Positions 38,144-49,485 of a stretch of 64,000 bases of DNA are shown one piece after another. Made by a program: the position numbers and the translations under genes. This DNA is from Marsupella aquatica (Eukaryota > Marchantiophyta), in the NCBI GenBank assembly GCA_973895155.1, contig OZ316893.1, forward strand, positions 12,462,001 through 12,526,000. The letters run 5' to 3'. The first letter of the stretch is position 1; the number at the start of each line of letters is the position of its first letter. Under the pieces are notes generated by a model. The model was not told where the DNA came from, did not search any database, and saw only the letters and a program-made list of their open reading frames with translations.

Positions 38144-38400
38144 AACTTCCCATCAGTGATCATAACCTCAAAGCCCATGACAAAGAACTTCCCACCAAAC
38201 TTCCCATCAGTGATCATAACCTCAAAGCACATTTAGGGTATTGCACTTGGACCAACAGCTGCCCACAATGGCGGCTTCACCTCACAGAGACCATCTCAAA
38301 TATATTCAATTTCTGCCATAACCTCAAAGCACATTTACGGTTGGAACAAAAGCTTCCTACAATGGCGGCTTCACCTCACACAGAAAATCTTTAAAAATAT
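38144..38400. repeat. Nested tandem duplications downstream of the membrane-protein gene
   Basis: AACTTCCCATCAGTGATCAT starts at 38144 and 38198 (54-bp period). A second, longer duplication repeats CATAACCTCAAAGCACATTTA and CAATGGCGGCTTCACCTCAC at about 38215-38290 and 38320-38385. Copies are close in sequence. Confidence 0.8.
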
Positions 38401-38449
38401 CCATTTCCGTGAACATGGCATCAAGGTGGTGGCCAGTACTTGGCAATGT

Positions 38450-41400
38450 TTACGGGACGAGCCCATTTTGAACAAGCTGCCCAACTCCAATGGACATGGA
38501 TGCTGTAACCACTGCTACTATTACACTCACGAGCTGATCCCTTGCTTCAAAACCGCAGACAGATAACTGCAAAACACAACATCCCAAGAATTATATTACA
38601 GTTGGATCCACAGGTAGAGGTGATTGAGCGTTGTAGTGTAGGTAAAATTTCTCGCATCTAGTTCACGATGATGATTCTTATGAACTAGCAGCTAGGCAAG
38701 TTCGTTCTATAACAACTACTGTACCTTTATTGCTGAGCCAATTCCTGACTTGCAAGAACACGAGTTAAAAACGAGGTACGTATATAATCACAATTACTGG
38801 ACCATCTCTGACTAGTTTCAGCACTAATTTGAAGTATAATAGTTTCTCCACAGGCGAAGCACCAAAAGCTTACCTGCACTTTGGTGTTGTCCCATTTAAC
38901 ACCATCGGCAATTGAGCTGATAGTGTCAATTGTAGCCCTTTCCTTCTTCAAGTCCTCCTCAGGATGCACATGTTTGCCTTCTTTGATCATCTTCATTTGA
39001 GTTCTAATCTAATCATCCCACAACAGTTGATAACATAAGCCTGGTTGAGAACTAAGGCATCGGCAATCCAATATTGACCAAAGTTGAGCTAACACTATCA
39101 ATATCAACACAAACGAAGCCCAAATTGCCCAGCAATTAAGTTTTCGTTCATCAAAATGTTCCAAATTTAGTTTCAAGTAGAGAGAAAGAAATTGACTATA
39201 TTTGCAACAGAAGTAGATGTAACAAGCAAGAGCCAATTACTGTGATAGAAACTACCCCATTGTGAAAGCCTGAAACGGAAACAGTTCCGTTTCTTACCGG
39301 TGAGAATAAACTGTACATAATATATCGTTGCGTTACTATCCAGGAGTCAAAGGAGTCGAACAACCTAAAATGTTGCTCTACAAAAGATATAGTAATCGCG
39401 ATAGCAAGCCTATCCAGGAAAGGTCTATATAGAGGCAGACATGAGAGACCTTGCGGCGAATCAGTGTTGTGCCATGAACCTGAAGCATATAGTTGGCATC
39501 CCCACCCGGCCACACCATAAGAGCAAGGAGTGTCAAGAAGACGTCAATGCTAAATATCACTGTGATTCTGCATAACAATCAAAACCCAGTACACAATGAG
39601 GATGCAAATCATATACACCAAAGCCTTCGCAAACCTGAGACACCCGTTGCATGACAATATGTGACAGCTACATATGCCTATCAATCCATTAGGAATAAAT
39701 AAGCAAAACGACAACAATAACAAACAGTCTTCTTTTTGTCTATTGTGTGAATAAGCATCACGTGACTACGTCAGGACAGGAGAGAGACTCACAACAAATA
39801 GCAATCAGCTTTCTTTATGCCTGTCAGCATCTTCGCCACAATGTATATCAGTAAGATTACGCAGTATCCAGCGAAGTAGGTCGAGTAGTACTGCATTGAA
39901 CACCGGTTGCTATTAGCGCATCAAAAACTTGTCCCTTTCCTGCTAAATGCTTGGATGTTCAAACTCCTAAATCAAATTCCTTAACCATCGTAATCGAGAA
40001 TTCTCAACGGCACAGAACCAACCTGTCGATAAGTGTAAACCACAGATTCATTGCTGAAAGGCCTAGACATGAGAAGAGGGTTGGGCCTTGTAGACGACAT
40101 TGTTAATGGGCAGAAGCCTACCTTAATTCTCTTTAGAAACCCATAACCAAAGTTCACCATCAGTTGGCGGCATGTCCACCAGGCTAAAAGGGAATCAGCA
40201 TTGGAGAAGTCAAAGAAGATACCCTCTCCTGACAAGACCCCGCTGCCGCCGCTTCTGCTGCTGAACTCTTCACTGTCAGATCGGAGCCGCTTCCCAAACG
40301 TGCCAGGAATTAATGACACCCATTTTGAACTTTTTTCAAATTTCAAAGAAGCAGTACGGACATGGTCAGCTCCCGTATAAACACCAGTGCGGAGGATCTC
40401 ATCAAGGCTCTGAGCAATGAAATGACGTCGTCGAAAATCCAAAACACCAATCATCATGAAGCCGACATTGGAGATCATTGCAAAGGTTATCAGCACAAAA
40501 CTTGGAATCAGAACGCAATATGTAGTCCATGGTGGGCCTGGGATTGGATGCCCCCCTGCAACAGCAAGAAACAAGAAATTCAGCCTTTCTCTCTTGCAAA
40601 ATCTCCAGTGTAGATACATACATGACTCCAGGTGTCAAGCGATTAGAGAGTAACAAACTTTCTTGTGTACAGGAACCCAGCTGAGCCATCCAACAGTAAA
40701 CGATAACAAAATTATACAGCAGCCAGACCCATACACAGAGGGATGTTCATGTTTGCAATGGACCATGTCCCAAGACTTGCTTTACAGGAGTCCAATGAAG
40801 AGGAAGCCAAAGAAACCTGTAAACTATGTCTCTTCCTATAAGCAGGTGCGGTTAGCATGCGGAGTTGCGAAACATACAAACGATTCTACATCCTAAGGTG
40901 CAGTTTCACTCTTACTGTTAGACGTACACAGAATACATGCTCCCAAGCAAGCATGCTTTAGTTTCGTGACCGCAAACTGGTACTCTAGCCCAGCGATGAA
41001 GCTTAAAATAAGGGTACATACATCCAGACATCGACCAAGAGCAATCGGGATGGACCATGATCTTACCCAGTATGAATCTACCAGCCGCGGGTATCACAGC
41101 ATGACAGAGTCCCAATACACAGCAACATACCCTGAGATGCTGACTCAAGAGTGTGTGTCCTAACCTCTTCAACCTGAAAATAAGACAGCCTGTACAGCTT
41201 AACACCTCCGGCTTTGCAATGACGTTGAAACGCTAAACTTCAAACAACTTGAGTGGTCAGTGTAGAAGGAAGCCCCAAACCAGTGGCTCTTCCCTGGACA
41301 GTCACGAGAACTAGAGTATTCACCTGCTTAAACTGGAAGCCTGTCGTATTACATGCGCAGCATATAACCGCGAAGGAAGATATCCAAGATTGACCTGACC

Positions 41401-44014
41401 CCCGGCTTCAGCCCATGCGAGTGGGTCTTTGGCCAATTCCTCACAGTCTATTTCCAGCCATCTATCTGCTCGCTTACCATAACTAAAGCTCAAACTCTGA
41501 TGCCACGCAAAGTGGTAGTCAGCTTCAAAAAGCATGGAAAGGAATGTGCTCACTACTTTGTTCATCGACTCCCGGTACGAGTTTAGACTTGCCGTTGGAA
41601 GGCTGAAAACTTTCATTACACTTGCATCTTCTTCACCCACTCACATTTATTAGAAATTCAAACAGTTACCGTACATAAATAGGTCGCCAATACAATACAG
41701 ATGCAAAACGACAGATACTTGATTGAAGAAACCTGAATCAAGATCTTGTTTCTCAAATAACAGTGTATGAGATTTTCCACATACATTGAAGTCATTTTTT
41801 GCAAGCCGAAGATCAAGAACCAAATCTCTTATTGCTTGCGTTGAATCAGCATTGGGGTCTAGTTTGAACGAGTATTTCTTCAATATCAACTTGTTCCTTA
41901 GAGCAGAAAGTAGCAACTCATACTTTAGAACCCTTCGTGGAATTGGATCCTTCCATGCAGCCAACAACTACAAAAACCAACATCCCGAAATGTAGATTAG
42001 TGCTAATCAAGTAGTCGCCATGCGGGGGAGTAACAAAATCGCGCCTGGCAGACCTTACACGGCAGTTTCTGATGAGTACCAAGCTAAAAGAAACGCCAGT
42101 TACGTGTCGAACTTCAAATCGTCCTGCGAGTAAATCGTGAACGACTCTAAGCAGCTCATGCAGAGCACAAAGGAGCTACTACCAAAAGTTTATGAGAGGA
42201 TCGTATAGTTTAGTTCCTAGATGTCTTCTTTCAGGGCTGCTACTTACAGTTCTGTACTGATGTACGTAAGGAGGTACCGTTTTGGTCTGCATCTCCTCCA
42301 TCTCAATCTTTGACAAGAATGCATACTTGGTTGCGATGACCTGCGAAGAAATGGCAGATTCCTGAATAATCAATAACTCTTGGAAGACAGATGCAGCAGA
42401 CAAGGAAAGCTCAGTGCCCTACATCAGCTATTATTGTCATCTATTTCCGGTATTGCAGTGAAGGGAAATGGAATTGAAACCGTGGAATCACAAACAGAAA
42501 ACCACACAAGGTAAAATGACAGCAAAACCATATCCGCATCTTTGACTTACCAAATTGCGCAAACCCCACAGAAAATCCACCAATACGATATCATACAAAA
42601 AATCATAGTGTTTCGCCTCGGCAAGATACATAAAACTCACCACATTCAACATGTAAACTGCATCCACAATTTTAAATTTGATCATCGTGAAAATGCTAGC
42701 AATCGATGAAAGCACTGTCTTGGAAAGGAATAAGCACACGGAAGACATAAACACACAACCCCATGATGCCATCTTAGTCAACCATGTTGCATTCATATGT
42801 AAAAAGTACTCACAGTTTGCAGCCCAGAAAAGTTGTGTCGCAACCAGACCAGAACTGTCCCAACCAAGAAAGCCACGATTGATAAGACCAAACCATCCGC
42901 CATCAAAATAATACAGCAACGGGCCAGAAAGCGGCCAGAAAGTATGATAAATAAACTCCTTGCAGAAGACCATCCTGTCAAACAAACATGTCATTAGAAA
43001 ATAAGGAGTGCACAGAAGTGAAAACGGGCTTCAGGAAAACAAACATCAAAAGTCCACTGAGTTCCCATCAAATCTCTGTGCACCCCGCCATCTCGCTGTG
43101 TCAGTCATATTCTGCATTCACGAATAAGAATAGCGTGCTTGGAACCCCTTGAAGCTAAAACCAACTCCTATCCACCAAGGGACCCGAATAGTCACATGAT
43201 AGACAACTTGAAGATCGTACAATTTTCTAATAGTGATACACAAACTATGTCCATTTGAAAATAGCATGTCAGAGTCACTAGTGCTGGGTTTCGTGTAAAA
43301 ATGTCAACTTTTGATTTGAACAACATCTTCGACTATCCACGGTCAACTGATTGCGTTAGAGCTTTAAAACCACACTGGCGTGCTCGTGGATTATGTGACA
43401 GTGTTCACTGCTGGCCCTACCAGGGAATTATACAACACGGAGGTCCATGATTCGAATTTTTCTATGCGCAGGTTACTTCCAGTACATGTAAACCAGAAAA
43501 GTGAAACGCAGCCTCGCGCTGCGAAAAGTACTGTAGACTGCAACCCAAGCTTTACACAGGGAAGAAGGATCTTAAACGTTCTATGTGCCAAACTTAAAAT
43601 CGAGATTTCTACGGCTAGTTTATATCAAGCACTAACATACTTGTTGAATTTCACAGCAGCCCGAGCTTCCAAGTCCGCCAGATAAGAATAATCGCTGTCA
43701 TGCTTTTCTGAAACTTCCTCAGTCCCCTCATTCTTATCATCATTCAGATCCTTCTTTTTTTCGTCGCTCTCCTCTTCTCCCCTGCCTTCTTTTTGGTCAT
43801 AACCGTCATACGGAAGCCCTTGTTTCAAATCAGCCTTCTCGGGAACGGTTTCTTCATTGTCCTTCTCTTCTTCATCCTTGTCCTCTTTTTCATCAAAGCC
43901 ATTGAACGGAAGCCCTCCCTTTGTGTTGTCCGATCCCTCGCTCGCGCCCAAAACACTTCCATTTGCAAGAGCTGAAGTCGGATACGCTGACTTTTCAGGA
44001 TAACTTTTAGCCAT
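38450..44014 (-). CDS. Unidentified acidic multi-pass membrane protein, about twelve exons
   Basis: I do not recognise this family. Exons supported by GT-AG borders and phase: 44014-43641, 42974-42551, 42418-42248, 41967-41670, 41639-41395, 41173-41131, 40555-40122, 39890-39793, 39567-39450, then 39003-38874 and 38566-38450 at the 3' end. The first nine join in one frame, as do the last two; one exon between 39449 and 39004 is unresolved. The product is about 830 residues. Residues 1-125 are highly acidic with two related GGLPFNGFDEKE / QGLPYDGYDQKE blocks and no signal peptide. Exons 2 and 7-9 encode hydrophobic helices (for example YCVLIPSFVLITFAMISNVG and FAGYCVILLIYIVAKML). Between them lies a soluble region with KIEMEEMQTKTVPPYVHQY. 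The C-terminus has one more hydrophobic segment and ends NGLVP. The start ATG is at 44014; the frame upstream opens with TTG. Exon 2 is open in two frames, and the one used is fixed by phase. Confidence 0.6.
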
Positions 44015-44381
44015 CTTAGGCACAACGCCTGACTTAATTTCCACGACGAAAGGTACCTTCACTGCCAACCTCAACAAAAATCATTGTGTTGAGGCAGATC
44101 GCTAGAACGTACAGCACGCACTTGAGACATGTGTGGAAGAAAAGTGTCGAAAAATCTCAAGACAGAGGGCCCCTGGATGAAGATGATTCGTATGTGAGTG
44201 CAGCTACCTCCACCAAAGCTTTTCGACGTGATAAAAGTGTACCAAAATCGGCGATTGCAACTGCCGAGGTGAGCCGTTTTGCGACTGAGATCGGTAAACG
44301 CGAAGTGGACTTACTGCACAATTATAAGAAGCCGATACGATTAGGCATGTACAACGGAACGAGAACAGGACACAACTCGCT

Positions 44382-44490
44382 GATTGCAGAATACGCACGA
44401 GAAGCCGACTGCAGTAGCAAGTTGCTTGAGGAATGATTGCAGAATACGCACGAGAAGCCGACTACAGTAGCAAGTTGCAAAATGAGGAAT
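44382..44490. repeat. 53-bp tandem duplication
   Basis: GATTGCAGAATACGCACGAG begins at 44382 and 44435. The copies differ at few positions. It lies just upstream of the membrane-protein gene. Confidence 0.9.
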
Positions 44491-44946
44491 ATCAAAACCA
44501 CACTCAGACAGCCAACTCTTCTGAGATCCACCAGTGGGGACCTTATCAGGGATTGGAGAGCACCGTGCAATTTGGAAAAACAGATAATTCGCATCGAATT
44601 TGGAAAATGGCCTACCCTATTTTACAGTCTCGACGAGGCGTGGAGTGGAGTGGATACAGACCGGGAACTAAACCGATATAGAGAAAATTGTGCAATCTTG
44701 AGGAGCATCGAAAAAATCCGATCAAGCTTTAGACTAACCTAAGAGGAGACAGCCGAAATCAAATCAAATCAAGTCAAGACTTACAAACGAGCAGCACAGC
44801 CGACACCAAATCAAATTTAGAAACTACGAGGAGTACTTACGAGGATCGAGGCCGAAATTAAGCAAAATTCTGACTCGGACATTGAGAGAAGGGGAGTAAA
44901 AGCTGCCAGAATTCCCCCTCTTCTGCATCAATTCTGGTGGAGGGCT

Positions 44947-45204
44947 TTACCGCTGCAGTGGAACGCACGCTAGCAGCCTGTTGGTGAAGATAAGAAGCGG
45001 TCTCAAGCGGATGCCGATGATAGCGAGCTGGCCGAAGAATCCCAAGAAGAAGAACGCTACCGTTGCCAGATACATCTTGACTAGTCTTGCCTGGTCTACA
45101 CCAGCGCCTTCGCGTTGCGTTGCGTTGAGCCAATTGCTCCTTGATTCCCAGCGTCCAATGTATATGGACACGACCAGATTGCAAAAGATCAGGTCAGTAA
45201 TCAA
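44947..45204 (-). CDS. Possible small membrane protein or upstream exon (weak)
   Basis: An 85-codon minus-strand frame contains one strong hydrophobic stretch (YLATVAFFFLGFFGQLAIIG) followed by basic residues. It sits 0.9 kb upstream of the membrane-protein gene on the same strand. It could be a short gene, a leader-exon uORF, or chance. No family is recognised, and the overlapping frame 45184-44858 is equally open. Confidence 0.2.
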   Translation of the reverse strand: MITDLIFCNLVVSIYIGRWESRSNWLNATQREGAGVDQARLVKMYLATVAFFFLGFFGQLAIIGIRLRPLLIFTNRLLACVPLQR

Positions 45205-45439
45205 TCTCTGGTCAAGATCTCAGACGTCTGTCTCTGAAGCTGCGATTTCACACAGTCACGAATTCCTTTCGCAGTTTCGCTGTTTCGCTGTTGCTCCTTG
45301 TTTCCCGTCCTCACCACGCACCCTGCGAAGTAATAACAGGCACTTCCCAATTCCCGATCGAGGTGCTATGTCCGACGAAAGCGACGAAGAAATGAAATGA
45401 AGAAGAACAAGAACTACTGTGCAGTCTACCGTGCAGAGC

Positions 45440-45892
45440 GGATAAGTGCATTCCGTGGTTAATTGCGTGAGGGCCATGTGGTCCCCTAATATAGTATCAA
45501 TTTCCTTTGTAAATATACCAGAAAATGCAGTTTGCATAAGTGCAACCAAGACCCAAGTGCAATGGGTCTATAACTGTGCACATGCATTTATCAGTTACTC
45601 CAACATGACTTTATCATTTAGTGGGATGCTTGCAATAGAAGTATGCTCGATAAGCTCGGCAGAATTTCATGCACTTGTCCAGTTGGATTGTGCACCATGG
45701 GGAGTCCAAGCGTGTGATCTGACGAGACATACGAGGAAGTGCAAGAAATTCCGGTGCACTTATTGGGTACAACCATGCACATATGATGAAGTGCATCAAT
45801 GATATTCCTTGCACTTATATATAACATACTGTGTACCATGGATAAGTGCAGGCTTGTAGAGTCTTCCTGGGAGCCTGCACTTGGACACTGTA
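45440..45892. repeat. Cluster of AAGTGCA/TGCACTT heptamers
   Basis: Ten exact AAGTGCA or TGCACTT occurrences fall within about 450 bp (first at 45444, last near 45888), in both orientations and at irregular spacing. A given heptamer pair is expected about once in 8 kb. No larger repeat unit is obvious. Four more occur at 5569-5902 and three in the 34.05-34.29 kb repeats. Confidence 0.75.
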
Positions 45893-46313
45893 AATTCTAT
45901 GCAGTTGTGGGCCTTGGCTGCACAAAGCCACAAACACTAGTACTATACAGAGCAATGGGGATACCATGCATTATTGTGGAGTTCTTGCATGTAATGTGGC
46001 TTCTTCATCTCACCACACAAAAGCCCACGTCAAAGGACCCCAGGGGGGGCACCTTCGCGCACCAAGTGTGAAATTCAGTTTAGTGCAAAGTTGATTGTTT
46101 GTCCCTTTTCCCCTGACTATTTTTCACTTTTATATGTGTTTCAACATATAAACTCGTCTCTATTGAAATACAAACTCGTTGTAAAAGTCCATGGACACTT
46201 ATCCATAAGAATAGTTACATAGTCTGTAATACTCATGAAGTGTGATTTATTAGAACTAGCCCCATGACCAGTAGATATGAAGAAAAATCTTGGACAATAA
46301 GATTTATAAGCTA
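45893..46313. other. No gene seen
   Basis: Short AT-rich interval ending at the Helitron terminus. No supported feature. Confidence 0.3.
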
Positions 46314-46830
46314 CCAGCTCCATGCCCGTGCATTGCACGAAAGACTTCGACGCAAGATGTCGAGGAGAGGGCAAGATGTTGAGGTGAGGGCAAGATGTTG
46401 AGGTGAGGGCAAGATGTGAAGGTGAGGGTAAGATTTTGAGGCGAGGCAAACATGGACAGTTGTGCATTGCAAACATATAATTCAGGCAAAATGTCAAACA
46501 GATTAATACAAAAGTGATACAATCTTTATTCACCCGTACAATAAAGAACCTCATCATATACAATGTCTTTTGTCAACCTTGCTTGACCCTCCTCGAAATC
46601 CAAAAGTAAAACCTTGATAGTTGTACGTAGGAGATGTTGCCCTTGAAAATGCTACATACAACTGTACGTGACTAAATACAAGCTTTAAAAGCTGTAACCC
46701 TACATGTTTTAAAGTCTGACCTTGAGTTTTGTTTATGGTCATTGCATATGCCACTCGAATGGGAAATTGGACCCTACGTAATAAAAAAGGAAGTGAATAG
46801 TCAGATGTTGTGACAGGGCCCCAAACCCGG
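46314..46830 (-). mobile_element. Truncated Helitron with 3' terminus
   Basis: On the minus strand the element runs from a helicase remnant to a 3' end. The end consists of the perfect palindromic stem CGTGCA-T-TGCACG (46339-46327), nine bases, then CTGG (46317-46314) followed by host T. This matches the hairpin plus CTRR rule. Between the gene fragment and the terminus lies an array of about five GCAAGATGTTGAGGTGAGG units (46353-46445). The 5' part and the Rep domain are absent, so the copy is dead. Confidence 0.75.
46554..46815 (-). pseudogene. PIF1-type helicase C-terminus (Helitron Rep-Hel remnant)
   Basis: The last 85 residues of the frame 47141-46554 match the end of PIF1-family SF1B helicases carried by Helitrons. 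Visible motifs are [19 protein letters not shown] (helicase motif V region) and [10 protein letters not shown] (motif VI). The upstream 110 residues of the frame are Pro/Ser-rich and unrelated, so everything before motif V has been lost or replaced. It cannot be functional. Confidence 0.85.
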
Positions 46831-46839
46831 TAGTAACTT

Positions 46840-47330
46840 AGTGATAACTTATAATTGCGTATATAAGTAGAAAGACAAGTAGGTGTAGTAAAAGTGTTTG
46901 GATTTTCAGATTTTTCATATTTGTTAGTTCTAATAAATGGATGCGACAACCGGACAAAACGAAGTTGAGAGGGGTGTCGGGCGGTGATGGATGACAAGGG
47001 AACCATTGAGGGGGTACAAGGAGGCCACAAGGCAGCCCAAGGACTTGGAGCCAAGGTGTGGGCATCTTGGAGGGGTGGGGGCTGGTCGGAGGCTCCACGT
47101 AAGGCGCAAAATGGGAAGAATGACCAAAATATAGAAAACATTGAAACTTAAGACAGACGTTGCTGCGCTAGTACTATTCCAAACATGGTCATGCTTGGAT
47201 TCATTTTGAAGCCCTCAATGACCCCATGCAAAACTGAGGTTCTCTAGTTGATTTTAGGTCTATATCAAACAGTAACATCTTGAGGGACCTCAACGCCCGT
47301 AAAACGGCAAACTAGGCAACCTTGGAGTAG
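46840..47330. other. Junction region, no gene
   Basis: Holds the unrelated upstream part of the helicase frame and AT-rich sequence. The 5' edge of the Helitron remnant is not visible. Confidence 0.3.
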
Positions 47331-47489
47331 TGATGGTGGGAGGGCCCTTAGAAGGAAGGGGTTCCCACACTTGTGTTCCCCTTCACCCTTTGTGTGGTCC
47401 TCACATGTTTTTTTGCTCTCTTTCCCTTTCCCACCGTAGAAGGGGCCCCCTCCTTTTACAACGAACCAGTGGTGGCGAACAGGAGGATC

Positions 47490-47765
47490 GGGGCTCAAGT
47501 CAGGGCACCGTGAGTGAGGAGGAGGAGGACTGATGAGGAGACCAACTCACGGGGCTCAAGCCAAGGCATCGTGAGTGAGGAGGAGGATTGATGAGGAGAC
47601 CAACTCACGGGGCTCAAGTCAGGGCACCGTGAGTGAGGAGGAGGAGGATTGATGAGGAGACCAACTCATGGGGCTCAAGCCATGGCACCGTGAGTGAAGA
47701 GGAGGAGGACTAGGGTAGCCATACGGACCTGTCGTATGACCTCTGGATTTTGAAACTTTTTGGAA
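47490..47765 (+). repeat. Second copy of the coiled-coil gene 3' end, tail amplified in tandem
   Basis: Units beginning GGGGCTCAAG start at 47490, 47551, 47609 and 47670 (periods 61, 58 and 61). Each matches the terminal codons of the gene at 58-1936 (Gly-Ser-Ser-x-Gly-Thr-Val-Ser-Glu-rich, then stop). The first three units end in TGA and the fourth in TAG, as in the gene. Similarity continues through about 60 bp past the last stop (CTAGGGTAGCCATACGGACC here; CTAGGGTGGTCGTACGGACG there). The body of the gene is missing: upstream, 47330-47489 is unrelated apart from an open frame. This shows a dispersed element family. Confidence 0.85.
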
Positions 47766-48880
47766 GGGTGCACTCACAGGCTTGTTGGAAAGAGCTCGCG
47801 GAGTTGATTCCAACAAGAGGCGGCGCTCCTCAAACGGAGCCAGGATGAGTAAGTTAGGGCCCGACAAAGTTGGGTTTATGAGATACTGAAACGGCCATAA
47901 CTTGGTCGTCTGATGTCTGTTTCAAGAGCGGTTGAGTGCTTCATGATCAAGAGGAGGAGGGCTATCCAGGGGTGAACTCAGTAGTGCAAGTGGAAGGGCG
48001 CCTAGTTTCGGCCATTGTGGGGTTCCTTGCCATTTCACGGTTCACGGAGTAATGTTGGGGCGCCGTCGAAGGCACCGTCGGCCCCATTGTTAGTTTAGGG
48101 TTTAGGGTTTTAGAAGCATGTGTGTGCCGCATGCTTTTAGTTTAGGGGTTTCTTAGTGAAGGGTTTAGCGGCGCCGCTAGGGTAAGCCGCCATCGTTGTG
48201 GCCCCGTGAGGGGTGCTTTGGTGTGTTTTCTTGGTATTTAGGGGGAGAGCCCCGGAGTAGTGAGGGGGGAACTCAGTCTAGTGTTTGCTTAGGGAAGTTA
48301 GCTCATAGCCAAAAGAGGGAATCAAGCCAGAGTAGTGAGGTAGAGGTGTAGCACTTGCCCCAGTGAGGCAGTAGTTGGGCAGACGGCAGGAGGCCGGGTT
48401 GCCCTTGCAATGTGTTACGATGTTTTGCCAAAAGATATGGATTTGGTTTGATTCCTCAAGTTTTGGTGTGGTGTTACCTTTTCTGGTTCACAATTGTGTT
48501 CTTTCCCAAGAAGCGTCTGAGGAATCCTTGCACGGTTTGGTCAACCATGTGAGTAGGAGGGGTGGTGACAGCACTCCACCGACGACCAGTAGGAGTGTGT
48601 GTGTGGCGTAGTCCATGGGACTTGATCAAAAGTAGAGCGGCTAGTCGGTAGACTTGATCAAAAATTACATTTCCGGGAGCGGAAATAAACATACTCATCC
48701 TACATGCAATAGAATCCTAATAGCGTCCCTCCACGTTCCCGTCATACGATAACAAACGATTTTAGTAAGAGTAAATATGTAATTGTCGTCTAAATCGTTT
48801 GATAAGCAGGTGACAGATGTCAACGGAATCTGTGGGATAAATGTAAGGGTCCCTGCATGTTTTCCTGCAAAAACCCAATG
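47766..48880. other. Probable 3' flank of the same element, non-coding
   Basis: No gene. Contains phrases of retroelement-like character (ACTTGGTCGTCTGATGTC at about 47895) but no confirmed LTR. A short TTTAGGG doublet at 48093-48110 is a telobox-like match, not an array. Confidence 0.3.
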
Positions 48881-49485
48881 CCCATGTGTTGCACGAAAGA
48901 TGTCGAGGTGACAAAAGATGTCAAAGAGAGAAAAAAGATGTCAAGGTGATAAAAGATTCAAGGTGAGCAAAAGATGTCAAGGTGATAAAACATGGAAAGG
49001 AGAGGAAAGATGTCCAAGTGAGCAAACAATATCCAGATGATAAAAAAGGTAGAGTCCAAGAGAAAAGCTTTCAAGGTGAGCAAAAGATGTCACACTAAGC
49101 AAAAGATGTTGAGATGAGAAAACAAATTCTGAAAGGAGAGAAAAATATCCCAAGATGAACAAAAGATGCCAAGGCGAGCAAAAAATGTTGAGGTGAGCCA
49201 AAAATGTCAAAGAGAGAAAAAGATGTTGAGATGAGAAAAAGATTTTGAGGAGACAAAAGATGTCGACGTGAGTGAAGGAGATAAAAACATTTTGAGATAA
49301 GGAAAAGATGTTTAGGCAAGGCAAAGATGTCAAGGCAAAAGAAGATAAAAATGTTGAGGCAAGTTTAAATGTACATTGCATTGAGGCAAAGATTTGGGGT
49401 GATGTGAACATTTTGACTCGAGGCAAAGAAATGCAAAAAGATGCAAGTGAGCCAAAGAAATGTATATAATGCAAGCGAGGCAAGA
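48880..49485. repeat. Long degenerate minisatellite, unit about 18-20 bp
   Basis: Roughly 30 variable copies of an AAAGATGTCAAGGTGAGCA-like unit run from 48895 to about 49480. The array is preceded by CCCAATGCCCATGTGTTGCACGAAAGATG, close to the Helitron terminus at 46.32 kb. It is therefore probably a third Helitron 3' region. The 168-codon minus-strand frame is a translation of the array. Confidence 0.8.

Noticed and set aside
47330-47533. 67-codon plus frame as an independent gene
   Set aside because: Only its last residues match the element tail; the upstream part is unrelated and of no known family.
48093-48110. TTTAGGG doublet resembling a plant telomere repeat
   Set aside because: Only about two units; too short for an interstitial telomere array.
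48977-49483. 168-codon minus-strand reading frame rich in Phe, Leu and Ser
   Set aside because: It is a translation of the 18-20-bp minisatellite; hydrophobic character follows from repeat composition.
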